From: an uncultured Bacilli bacterium
GTDB lineage: Bacteria; Bacillota_I; Bacilli_A; RF39; UBA660
Direction: 5' to 3'
Assembly: GCA_944329255.1 (NCBI GenBank)
Contig: CALVIA010000041.1
Location: 1-8,927, forward strand
Length of the DNA stretch: 8,927 nucleotides
The translations under genes and the position numbers were made by a program. The notes under the pieces were generated by a model. That model made no database searches and was not told the DNA's origin. It saw nothing but the letters and a program-made list of their open reading frames with translations. This document shows, in pieces, positions 1 to 6,287 of this stretch. The stretch's first letter is position 1. Every line of letters begins with the position of its first letter.

Positions 1-65
1 AATAATACAACTCCTTCTTTAATAATTTCATCTATTTTTTTTTCATCAATTTCATGATATAACAT
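1..65 (-). CDS. Partial gene, probably thioredoxin-like (N-terminal 21 codons)
   Basis: The 5' end of a gene that runs out of the window at base 1. It starts with ATG at 65-63, preceded by a very strong Shine-Dalgarno (GAGGAGG, then seven bases AAAAATA). The stop of the upstream cvpA gene and this ATG share one base (TAATG), which suggests translational coupling. The visible protein begins MLYHEIDEKK and ends EGVVL at the edge. This resembles the start of thioredoxins, where a short first strand and helix lead to (G)xVLVDFWAxWCGPC. The diagnostic CGPC motif would lie just outside the window, so the family is an inference. That a gene starts here is well supported; its identity is only moderately so. 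Confidence 0.6.
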   Translation of the reverse strand, partial: MLYHEIDEKKIDEIIKEGVVL

Positions 66-772
66 TATTTTTCCTCCTCATATTTACTTATTAAATCATT
101 TATATTATTTATTTCTATTTTTTTGTTGTCTACTAAATATTTTATATTATCAGTTGAAACAATATTATTTTTTAACATTATTTCAATAATATTTTTATTT
201 GTTTCCTCTACATCTTTTAAATCTATTTTATTTTCAGTAAATTCAGCAATTTCATCAAATGCCTTTATTGAATTTTTACCAAGATCTTTCATAACTGGAG
301 TATTATTTAGAACAATACTTGCGTATTTAGAGTCTTTTAATAAATCTCTTTTAAAAACAGGTAAACTTACAATAAATAAAATAACATATAATATTACTAC
401 ACCCTGAATTAATCCAACTATTAATCCTAATATTTTTGAAGGAATTGCTAAAATAATAGTTACATCAAGTATTTTTTCTATAATTCCACTTATTTTAATA
501 ATTAATGATAATATTATTGATAAAACAAAAATCATTAAAATGAATGCAATTAATTCATATAACAAAATATTTAAACTTGATAAACCACCAAATTTTAAAA
601 AAGGAAGACTTTTATACATTACTGTAGAAATTGGATTTTTTAATAAAAAAGCAAAAATAATAACAAATATTGTTCCAATAAATATTATTGTTTGTTTAAA
701 AAAACCTCTTACAAAACCTGTTAACCCAAATAAAATTAACATTCCAATTATGATAATATCAACTAAATTCAT
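65..772 (-). CDS. CvpA-family integral membrane protein
   Basis: A 235-residue membrane protein of the CvpA (colicin V production) family. It has about four hydrophobic segments (roughly residues 4-22, 27-45, 68-93 and 112-139), followed by a hydrophilic, charged tail of about 95 residues. The N-terminal pattern of a first helix starting NLVDIII and then GLTGFVRGFF matches the family's Gly-rich turn after helix 1. The start chosen is the ATG at 772-770, because AAGGATG lies six bases upstream; the in-frame ATG at 781 overlaps that Shine-Dalgarno. It lies 41 bases after the small membrane-protein gene and overlaps the thioredoxin-like gene by one base. The 41-base gap holds TATAAT (804-799) and a direct repeat GTAATATAA (808-800, 797-789), so a separate promoter is possible but unproven. 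CvpA homologues have been linked to envelope stress and secretion; the exact role is unknown. The long tail is larger than in minimal members. Confidence 0.82.
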   Translation of the reverse strand: MNLVDIIIIGMLILFGLTGFVRGFFKQTIIFIGTIFVIIFAFLLKNPISTVMYKSLPFLKFGGLSSLNILLYELIAFILMIFVLSIILSLIIKISGIIEKILDVTIILAIPSKILGLIVGLIQGVVILYVILFIVSLPVFKRDLLKDSKYASIVLNNTPVMKDLGKNSIKAFDEIAEFTENKIDLKDVEETNKNIIEIMLKNNIVSTDNIKYLVDNKKIEINNINDLISKYEEEK

Positions 773-813
773 ATAACACATCCTTATCTTATATTACTAT
801 TATATTACATAAA

Positions 814-969
814 TTAATAAAAATAAAGAAAATTTATATTTGAACTATAATTTATAAAAGGTAGCAATTCTTCTTTAGTATTATAGTTTATAATTAAATA
901 ACAAATTATAATACCAATAATAATCATAATAGAAAAAATAATTATAATTTTATTTAAATCCTTATTCAT
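814..969 (-). CDS. Small single-pass membrane protein of unknown function (51 aa)
   Basis: A short gene encoding 51 residues. I do not recognise it. The ATG at 969-967 overlaps the TGA stop of tgt (ATGA), and an SD-like AGGGG sits six bases upstream inside tgt, so translational coupling is likely. Residues 1-7 carry Lys3 and Lys7. Residues 8-27 form one very hydrophobic, Ile-rich helix with Gly19 and Cys23. The remaining ~24 residues are polar and aromatic (starting NYNTKEELLP, ending NFLYFY). By the positive-inside rule the N-terminus would be cytoplasmic and the tail outside. In Bacillus and many other bacteria yajC follows tgt, but this protein is about half that length and lacks YajC's post-helix RPQxKR-type motif. 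A weak resemblance to the first helix of SpoIIM is not enough for a call. A 9-bp inverted repeat (843-851 with 880-888, 28-base loop) lies within the gene. Confidence 0.68.
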   Translation of the reverse strand: MNKDLNKIIIIFSIMIIIGIIICYLIINYNTKEELLPFINYSSNINFLYFY

Positions 970-2075
970 TTAATACCCCTATAATTTTTAATAAATTCAT
1001 CTTTAAACAAAAGTAATGTATTATTTTCTATATGACTTCTTATATCTTCTGTTAATTTTATTAAAAACCTTATATTATGTATTGATAATAATGTTCCCGC
1101 TAACATTTCATTACACATTAATAAATGTCTTATATATGATCTAGTATAATGCTTGCAAGTATAACAATCACATGTTTCATCTATATTTGTATAGTCTTCC
1201 TTAAATTTTGCATTTTTTAAATTTATTTTCCCATATTTAGTAAAGGCGTTACCATGTCTTGCAATTCTAGTTGGTAAAACACAATCAAACATATCTACCC
1301 CTCTTATAACTCCTTCTATTATATCTATAGGGTCTCCTACTCCCATTAAATATCTTGGTTTATCATATGGTAAATGTTTTGTTGCATACTCAATCATATT
1401 GTACATTACTTCTTTACCCTCTCCTACAGAAGTTCCTCCAATTGTGTATCCAGGGAAATCCATTTTGAGTAATTCTTTAGCACAATATTCTCTTAAATCA
1501 GGATATTCTCCTCCTTGTACAACTCCAAACAATAACTGATTTGTCTTATGAACATCTTTTCCTCTTTTAGCCCATCTTAATGTTCTTTCAACACTATTTT
1601 TCATATATTCATAAGTAGAAGGATACGCAGGACATTCATCAAAACTTATTATAATATCTGCACCTATCTTTTCTTGTATTTCAATAGATTTTTCAGGTGA
1701 TAAAAATAATTTCTTACCATCTATAGTACTTTTAAAATATACTCCTTCTTCTTTTATATCTTTTGGTTTAGCAAGAGAAAAAACCTGAAAACCTCCACTA
1801 TCTGTAAGCATTGGTCCATCATAATTCATAAATTTATGTATTCCACCTGCTTTATATATAATATCTTCTCCAGGTCTTTCCCATAGATGATATGTGTTAG
1901 CAAGAATAATTGCACTACCACAATCTTTTACCATCTCTGGTGTCATTCCCTTTACTGTTGCTTGAGTCCCAACTGGCATAAACATCGGTGTTTTATACTT
2001 ATTTCCTCTTAATTCAATTATTCCACATCTTGCTTCAGTTTTATTATCTTGATTTATTACTTTAAATATACTCAT
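966..2075 (-). CDS. tgt: Queuine tRNA-guanine transglycosylase
   Basis: A 369-residue Tgt, full length for bacteria. It exchanges guanine-34 in the anticodon of tRNAs with GUN anticodons (Asp, Asn, His, Tyr) for preQ1, the committed step of queuosine insertion in the cytoplasm. Visible signatures are NTYHLWERPG (residues 60-69), the substrate loop with Asp92 in DSGGFQVFSL, VVQGG (185-189), GGTSVGEG (213-220) and the nucleophile Asp264 in MFDCVLPTR. The zinc site is Cys302, Cys304, Cys307 and His333, the usual CxCxxC...H set. The start ATG has AAGGAG seven bases upstream, and that Shine-Dalgarno lies in the last codons of queA, with only three bases between the genes. QueA acts on the product of Tgt, so the two genes cover consecutive steps. 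The TGA stop overlaps the start of the next small gene. Confidence 0.97.
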   Translation of the reverse strand: MSIFKVINQDNKTEARCGIIELRGNKYKTPMFMPVGTQATVKGMTPEMVKDCGSAIILANTYHLWERPGEDIIYKAGGIHKFMNYDGPMLTDSGGFQVFSLAKPKDIKEEGVYFKSTIDGKKLFLSPEKSIEIQEKIGADIIISFDECPAYPSTYEYMKNSVERTLRWAKRGKDVHKTNQLLFGVVQGGEYPDLREYCAKELLKMDFPGYTIGGTSVGEGKEVMYNMIEYATKHLPYDKPRYLMGVGDPIDIIEGVIRGVDMFDCVLPTRIARHGNAFTKYGKINLKNAKFKEDYTNIDETCDCYTCKHYTRSYIRHLLMCNEMLAGTLLSIHNIRFLIKLTEDIRSHIENNTLLLFKDEFIKNYRGIK

Positions 2076-2078
2076 ATA

Positions 2079-3104
2079 TTACTCCTTTATAAACATTGCA
2101 TCACCAAATGAAAAAAATCTATATTTATTTTCCACTGCAACTTTATATGCATTCATTATATTATCTTTACCACAAAGAGCACTTACTAACATTAATAAAG
2201 TAGACTTAGGTAAATGAAAATTAGTTATTAAAGAATTAATTGCTTTAAATTTATAACCAGGATATATAAAAATATCTGTAAAACCATTACATTCTTTAAA
2301 GCATCCATATTTACTCATTATAGTTTCTAATGTTCTAGTACTTGTTGTCCCTACACTAATTATTTTATTACCATTTAATTTAGCATTATTTAATATATTT
2401 GCAACTTCTTTACTCATTTCATAATACTCACTATGCATTTTATGTTCAGTTATATTAGATACATTAACTGGTCTAAATGTACCAAGTCCAACATGAAGAG
2501 TTATAGTTACAACAATAACTCCTTTTTCTTTAATTTCTTCCAATAATTCTTTTGTAAAATGAAGTCCTGCAGTTGGTGCAGCTGCACTTCCAATATTTTT
2601 TGCATATACAGTTTGATATCTATCTTTTTCATTTAATTTTTCATGTATATAAGGTGGAAGTGGCATCTCCCCTAATTCATCTAATATTTCCATTAAAATG
2701 CCATCATATATAAATTTAAAATGTCTTATTCCTTCATCAAATACAGAAACACATTCACATTTTAATTTATCACTAAATTTTACAATAGTACCTACATTTA
2801 TTCTTTTTGCAGGTTTGCATAAACATTCCCAAATATCATCTTTTATATTTTTTAATATAAGAAGTTCAATTACTGCATTAGTTTCTTCCTTAATACCTAT
2901 AATTCTTGCAGGAATTACTTTAGAATCATTTAATACAAGAACATCCCCTTTATTTAAATAATCTATAATATCATAAAAATGCTTGTGAGAAATTTCACCT
3001 GTTTTTTTATCTAAAACCATTAACCTAGAAGAATCTCTTTTTGAAATCGGAACCTGAGCAATTAATTCTTCTGGTAAATAATAATCAAAATCTTCTGTTT
3101 TCAC
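2079..3104 (-). CDS. queA: S-adenosylmethionine:tRNA ribosyltransferase-isomerase
   Basis: A 341-residue QueA, the usual length. It transfers and isomerises the ribosyl moiety of S-adenosylmethionine onto preQ1-modified tRNA, giving epoxyqueuosine, directly after Tgt in the queuosine pathway. Family signatures run through the whole protein: FDYYLPEELIAQVP near the N-terminus, SRLMVLD (26-32), LGEMPLPPYI (144-153), DRYQTVYA (161-168), GSAAAPTAGLHFT (172-184), LHVGLGTFRPV (203-213), GTTSTRTLE (252-260), NFHLPKSTLLMLVSA (295-309) and the C-terminal YRFFSFGDAM. The start is GTG at 3104-3102 (MKTEDF, aligning with Bacillus MKVDLF), with GGAG nine bases upstream. An out-of-frame ATG at 3106 is followed at once by TGA, so it cannot start a protein. 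The gene is isolated from ruvB by a terminator and probably has its own promoter. Confidence 0.97.
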   Translation of the reverse strand: MKTEDFDYYLPEELIAQVPISKRDSSRLMVLDKKTGEISHKHFYDIIDYLNKGDVLVLNDSKVIPARIIGIKEETNAVIELLILKNIKDDIWECLCKPAKRINVGTIVKFSDKLKCECVSVFDEGIRHFKFIYDGILMEILDELGEMPLPPYIHEKLNEKDRYQTVYAKNIGSAAAPTAGLHFTKELLEEIKEKGVIVVTITLHVGLGTFRPVNVSNITEHKMHSEYYEMSKEVANILNNAKLNGNKIISVGTTSTRTLETIMSKYGCFKECNGFTDIFIYPGYKFKAINSLITNFHLPKSTLLMLVSALCGKDNIMNAYKVAVENKYRFFSFGDAMFIKE

Positions 3105-3123
3105 ATTTAATCACTCCAATGTT

Positions 3124-3129
3124 ATTATA
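3124..3129 (-). promoter_or_regulatory. Candidate -10 element for queA-tgt
   Basis: A perfect TATAAT lies six bases before the GGAG of queA, within the short gap that follows the ruvB terminator. A promoter is expected here because that terminator would cut transcription from ruvAB. No good -35 is seen about 17 bases upstream, only T-rich DNA. In sequence this AT-rich, a TATAAT by chance is common, so confidence is limited. Confidence 0.35.
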
Positions 3130-3161
3130 TATTATTTTTATAATATTAAAAAGAAAATATT

Positions 3162-3195
3162 AAAAAAATACATAAATAATACAATTTATGTATTT
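3162..3195 (-). terminator. Intrinsic terminator after ruvB
   Basis: A perfect 12-bp inverted repeat (3184-3195 pairing with 3166-3177) with a 6-base loop. On the minus strand it runs straight into a run of seven T (3168-3162). The first arm overlaps the ruvB stop codon. The stem is mostly A-U but perfect and well placed. It separates ruvAB from queA-tgt, which in Bacillus subtilis lie in the same order. Confidence 0.75.
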
Positions 3196-4198
3196 ACAAT
3201 AATTCACCTTGATGATCAATTTTTAAATGTTTATATGCTTCTTCAGTAACAATTCTACCTCTGCTAGTCCTTTTTAAAAAACCTTGTTGTAATAAATATG
3301 GTTCATAAACATCTTCAATAGTTGACACTTCTTCTCCAATAGATGAAGCTAGGGCATCAATTCCTACTGGTCCCCCATTAAATTTATATATAATTGCTTT
3401 TAATAACGCTATATCAACTTCATCTAACCCTTTATTATCAACTCCTAGTCTAGATAAAGCAAGTTTTGCAATACTTAAATCTATATTTCCATTCCCATTA
3501 ACTAAAGCAAAATCCCTAGTTCTTTTAAATAATCTATTTGCAATTCTAGGAGTACCTCTACTTCTTTTGGCAAGTTCTAAAGAAGCATCATCATCAATTG
3601 AAACATTTAAAACCCTACCAGTTCTTTTAATTATATGATTTAATTCATCATCTGTATAATAATTCAATTTAGATACAATACCAAATCTATCTCTTAAAGG
3701 AGAAGATAAATCCCCAATTCTAGTAGTTGCACCAACTAAAGTAAATGGAGGAAGGTCAATTCTAATATTTCTACTATTACCTTCACTTCCAACTATTATA
3801 TCAAGTGTAAAATCTTCCATTGCAGGATACAATATTTCTTCAATATATCTTGGCATTCTGTGAATTTCATCAATAAAAAGTACATCGCCTGGCTCTAAAG
3901 TGGACAAAATAGCAGCTAAATCACCACTTTTTTCAATAGATGGACCTGAAGCTGTTTTTAAATTTTTTTTAAGCTCATTTGCAATAATATATGCGAGAGT
4001 TGTTTTACCTAAACCAGGAGGGCCATATAAAAGAACATGATCTAATGTCTCATTTCTCATAACAGCTGCTTTTATAAAAACTTTTAAATTTTCTTTAACT
4101 TCTTTTTGTCCTATATATTCATCAATTGAATCAGGTCTTATATTTTTTTCAAAAGTATCTTCCTCTAATTCTCTTTTACAAAAAACATTTTCATCCAT
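3194..4198 (-). CDS. ruvB: Holliday junction branch migration ATPase RuvB
   Basis: A 334-residue AAA+ motor that forms hexameric rings and drives branch migration of Holliday junctions together with RuvA. The N-terminal linker contains the family motif RPDSIDEYIGQ. Walker A is GPPGLGKTT (59-67), Walker B is DEIH (110-113), sensor 1 is GATTR (156-160), the arginine finger lies in LRDRFG (Arg169) and sensor 2 is in RGTPRIANR (214-222). The C-terminal winged helix ends with RTSRGRIVTEEAYKHL. All key residues are present and length is normal. The start ATG has AGGAG with a five-base spacer and lies eight bases after the ruvA stop, so the two are co-transcribed. RuvC is not in this window. Confidence 0.98.
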   Translation of the reverse strand: MDENVFCKRELEEDTFEKNIRPDSIDEYIGQKEVKENLKVFIKAAVMRNETLDHVLLYGPPGLGKTTLAYIIANELKKNLKTASGPSIEKSGDLAAILSTLEPGDVLFIDEIHRMPRYIEEILYPAMEDFTLDIIVGSEGNSRNIRIDLPPFTLVGATTRIGDLSSPLRDRFGIVSKLNYYTDDELNHIIKRTGRVLNVSIDDDASLELAKRSRGTPRIANRLFKRTRDFALVNGNGNIDLSIAKLALSRLGVDNKGLDEVDIALLKAIIYKFNGGPVGIDALASSIGEEVSTIEDVYEPYLLQQGFLKRTSRGRIVTEEAYKHLKIDHQGELL

Positions 4199-4206
4199 AA
4201 AATCTC

Positions 4207-4761
4207 CTATTTAAGCATCAATCTTAACGCTTCTTTTATCATTTCTTCAACGCTATTGTTTTTATTTATCTTAGGTAAAACTTTATTTATATCAGCAGTT
4301 TTATACCCTAATGCAGATAATGCTAATAAAACATCATCATTATCATCTATATCATTACTTTCTACATTAGAACTTACTTTACCTTTTAAATCCAAAATAA
4401 TTTGTTTAGCAACTTTGTCTCCTATTTTAGGAAACTTTTTTAAATATAATATATTATCTCTATTTATCGCATCAACTATACCATTAATTGATCCCGTAGC
4501 AAACATAGGTAGTGCCATTTTAGGTCCTAATCCCTTAACACTTATTAATTTTAAAAACAAATCTTTTTCATCAATTGAATTAAAGCCATATAAAGAATGT
4601 TCATCTTCTCTAATATGTTCATATAAATAAATTTTATATTCTTCATTTTCTTTATAAAAAAAAGGATTAGGTACATAAATTTTATATCCAATACCATTAT
4701 TTAATAAAACAACACTACCTGGAAAAATATCAGTAATTATACCATTAATATATGAATACAT
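4207..4761 (-). CDS. ruvA: Holliday junction DNA-binding protein RuvA
   Basis: A 184-residue RuvA, slightly shorter than the ~200 residues usual in the family. It tetramerises on four-way junctions and loads RuvB. The OB-fold domain covers about residues 1-62 (MYSYINGIITDI, then GIGYKIYVP). Two helix-hairpin-helix motifs follow: SVKGLGPKMA (74-83) and KFPKIGDKVAKQI (109-121). An acidic, Asn/Asp-rich linker (about 132-142) leads to the C-terminal RuvB-binding domain (143-184, ALSALGYK then EALRLMLK). The start ATG is preceded by GAGG six bases upstream. No LexA-type box (GAAC-N4-GTTC) lies in the preceding gap, so SOS control, known for ruvAB in Bacillus subtilis, is not evident. Confidence 0.96.
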   Translation of the reverse strand: MYSYINGIITDIFPGSVVLLNNGIGYKIYVPNPFFYKENEEYKIYLYEHIREDEHSLYGFNSIDEKDLFLKLISVKGLGPKMALPMFATGSINGIVDAINRDNILYLKKFPKIGDKVAKQIILDLKGKVSSNVESNDIDDNDDVLLALSALGYKTADINKVLPKINKNNSVEEMIKEALRLMLK

Positions 4762-4777
4762 AACTCACCTCATAATA

Positions 4778-4786
4778 AGTATACCA
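4778..4786 (-). promoter_or_regulatory. Candidate extended -10 promoter for ruvAB
   Basis: The sequence TGGTATACT fits an extended -10 (TGn followed by a TATAAT variant). It sits six bases upstream of the GAGG of ruvA, in the gap just after the cotE terminator, where a housekeeping promoter is needed. A weak -35-like TTTAAA lies 16 bases upstream of the hexamer. The implied transcript would start almost at the Shine-Dalgarno. Confidence 0.45.
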
Positions 4787-4809
4787 TATAATTAATTATT
4801 TTAAATAAT

Positions 4810-4845
4810 AAAAAAAGGATTATTATTCTTCTTTAATATAATCCT
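4810..4845 (-). terminator. Intrinsic terminator overlapping the 3' end of cotE
   Basis: On the minus strand AGGATTAT (4845-4838) pairs with ATAATCCT (4823-4816), an 8-bp stem with two G-C pairs and a 14-base loop, directly followed by a T run (4816-4810). The first arm lies in the last codons of cotE and the stop codon is at the base of the second arm. It separates the sporulation block from the ruvAB genes. Confidence 0.65.
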
Positions 4846-5344
4846 CATTTATTTGATCATCAATATTATCTATATCATCATTTATAATATCCCATGGATC
4901 TTCATCTTCTACTAATATTTTTGCTTTAGTATCCCCAATAATCTCTATTCCTAACTCTTTATCAATAGTAAATTCTATTAATCCATCTTTTATTTCCACC
5001 TTAGAACAAGTTGGTTGTTTTAAACTTCTTATTATTACCTCTTGATCATTTGATAAATTAGCATTATCTTTTAATCTAATAGAACTAGAATTACTATAAT
5101 TTATTTTTTTACTTATAACATTAGTTTTTGTATCATTATCATATGAATACCAAATATTAACATCAAAATCTCCATCTATTATTATTTTTCCACCACTAGG
5201 ATATCCTTTAAAATTATGATTTATTACCCAACACCCTAATACAGTACTTGGAATAACTTCTGGTGTTACATTATAAACATCAGAATAATGTTTTTTTCCT
5301 TTCCCAATAACAGCTTTTGTAACAATTTCTTTATAAGTTGCCAA
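4823..5344 (-). CDS. cotE: Outer spore coat morphogenetic protein CotE
   Basis: A 173-residue protein that aligns by eye with Bacillus subtilis CotE (181 residues) along its length. Shared blocks are YKEIVTKAV (4-12), GKGKKH (14-19), PSTVLGCWVINHNF (32-45), DGDFDVNIWYSYDNDTKT (57-74), a central LKDN...QEVIIRSLKQP (91-111) and the strongly acidic C-terminus (about 147-173). CotE is made in the mother cell and forms a ring around the forespore on which the outer coat is built. The start chosen is TTG at 5344, because AGGAGG sits exactly six bases upstream and the resulting MATYKEI aligns with Bacillus MSEYREI. The ATG at 5359 precedes that Shine-Dalgarno and is unlikely. The gene follows sigG and has its own terminator. 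In Bacillus subtilis cotE lies beside mutS instead. The start codon is the main uncertainty. Confidence 0.92.
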   Translation of the reverse strand: MATYKEIVTKAVIGKGKKHYSDVYNVTPEVIPSTVLGCWVINHNFKGYPSGGKIIIDGDFDVNIWYSYDNDTKTNVISKKINYSNSSSIRLKDNANLSNDQEVIIRSLKQPTCSKVEIKDGLIEFTIDKELGIEIIGDTKAKILVEDEDPWDIINDDIDNIDDQINEDYIKEE

Positions 5345-5361
5345 ATTATCCCTCCTCATTT

Positions 5362-5388
5362 TAATTTATGACATATAAATTAAATTGT
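5362..5388 (-). promoter_or_regulatory. Candidate mother-cell (sigma-K-type) promoter of cotE
   Basis: The sequence CATAAATTA (5370-5362) fits the sigma-K -10 consensus CATANNNTA as I recall it. The dinucleotide AC of a sigma-K -35 lies 16 bases upstream (5388-5387, within GCACA). Bacillus subtilis cotE has both sigma-E and sigma-K promoters; a good sigma-E match was not found here. The -10 ends five bases before the AGGAGG of cotE, an uncomfortably short leader. The consensus is loose and the DNA AT-rich, so this is tentative. Confidence 0.35.
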
Positions 5389-5407
5389 GCTTATAAACAT
5401 ATAAATT
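5371..5407. repeat. 11-bp direct repeat upstream of cotE
   Basis: ACATATAAATT occurs twice on the plus strand (5371-5381 and 5397-5407), 26 bases apart, flanking the candidate -35 of cotE. An imperfect inverted repeat (5389-5397 with 5407-5418, three-base bulge) overlaps the second copy. The copies could be operator half-sites, but low-complexity AT-rich DNA makes chance repeats likely. Otherwise the roughly 117 bases between the sigG stop and the cotE start hold nothing recognisable. Confidence 0.35.
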
Positions 5408-5461
5408 TTATAAAAAGCATTCATTAAATTATATTATTGGCAACTTTTATATATGAAATAA

Positions 5462-6238
5462 TTACTTAATTAATTTTTTTATATTAGATATAGCATCTTT
5501 TTCTAATCTTGACACTTGAGCTTGACTTATACCTATTTCATCACTAATTTCAACTTGTGTTTTTCCAATTAAATATCTATCAATAAGTATTTTTCTTTCC
5601 TTTTCCTTTAATTTTTTAATAGCTTCTTTTAAATATATTTTTATATCCCAACTATTAATATTATCTTTTTTATCTTCCAATTGATCAGACAAATAAATTG
5701 TATCTCCACCATCATTATATATAGGTTCAAACATACTAATTGGTTCTTTTAAAGAATCAAGTGCTAAAATAACATCTATTTCACTTACACCAAGTACTTT
5801 TGCCACTTCATAAGTAGATGGTTCTACACCATTTATTGTAGTTAATTCATCTTTTAATTTTATTGCTTTATATGCTGTATCCTTAATACTTCTAGATATT
5901 CTTAAACTATTATTATCCCTTAAATATCTCTTTACCTCTCCTAATATCATCGGAACAGCATAAGTACTAAATCTAACATTATGTGATAAATCAAAATTAT
6001 CAATTGCTTTTATTAAACCAATACAACCAATTTGAAACAAATCATCCATATTATCAGTTCTATTATTAAATTTTCTTAATAAACTTAAAACTAATTTTAA
6101 ATTACCATTAACAAGTTTTGATTTAGCACTTTTATTTCCATTTTTTAATTCTTTAAATAATTTATCCATTTCATCGTTACTTAATACAGTAAGTTCACTA
6201 GTATTTACACCCGTTATATCTACTTTACCTTTTCCCAT
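5462..6238 (-). CDS. sigG: RNA polymerase sporulation sigma factor, sigma-G
   Basis: A 258-residue sigma-70 family factor matching Bacillus sigma-G (260 residues), the late forespore sigma factor. The N-terminus KVDITGVNTSELTVL is diagnostic for sigma-G over sigma-F. Region 2 runs from about residue 42 to 110, with KLVNGNLKLVLS, DDLFQIGCIGLIKAIDNFDLSHNVRFSTYAVPM and LRDNN. Region 3 follows, and region 4 carries the helix-turn-helix TQVEISDEIGISQAQVSRLEK (about 227-247). The start is the ATG at 6238-6236 with GGAGG five to six bases upstream; the in-frame ATG at 6250 overlaps that Shine-Dalgarno. It lies 49 bases after sigE, the arrangement known from Bacillus, and a good sigma-G promoter lies in the gap. 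Sigma-G is normally held in check by anti-sigma factors (SpoIIAB, CsfB), neither of which is in this window. Confidence 0.96.
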   Translation of the reverse strand: MGKGKVDITGVNTSELTVLSNDEMDKLFKELKNGNKSAKSKLVNGNLKLVLSLLRKFNNRTDNMDDLFQIGCIGLIKAIDNFDLSHNVRFSTYAVPMILGEVKRYLRDNNSLRISRSIKDTAYKAIKLKDELTTINGVEPSTYEVAKVLGVSEIDVILALDSLKEPISMFEPIYNDGGDTIYLSDQLEDKKDNINSWDIKIYLKEAIKKLKEKERKILIDRYLIGKTQVEISDEIGISQAQVSRLEKDAISNIKKLIK

Positions 6239-6253
6239 TATATCCTCCATAAA

Positions 6254-6284
6254 TATAATGAGAAAAAATATATTTTTTTATTCA
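6254..6284 (-). promoter_or_regulatory. Candidate sigma-G (forespore) promoter of sigG
   Basis: TGAATA (6284-6279), then 18 bases, then CATTATA (6260-6254). This matches the Bacillus subtilis sigma-G consensus as I recall it (GMATR-N18-CATNMTA) at every defined base and in spacing. It lies entirely within the short sigE-sigG gap. sigG autoregulation is known in Bacillus. The spacer consists of a perfect 16-bp palindrome (6263-6278, A6-TATA-T6) plus two bases. The -10 ends only five bases before the Shine-Dalgarno GGAGG of sigG, so the mRNA leader would be about nine bases. Confidence 0.6.
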
Positions 6285-6287
6285 ATA

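Noticed and set aside
814..969. Calling the small membrane protein YajC or SpoIIM
   Set aside because: Position fits YajC, but length and the conserved post-helix motif do not; the SpoIIM likeness is limited to a hydrophobic helix.
3105..3161. A preQ1 riboswitch in front of queA
   Set aside because: The leader is short, nearly pure A/T and lacks the C-rich loop and A-rich tail of a preQ1 aptamer.
4762..4822. LexA/SOS box in front of ruvA
   Set aside because: No GAAC-N4-GTTC-like sequence in the gap.
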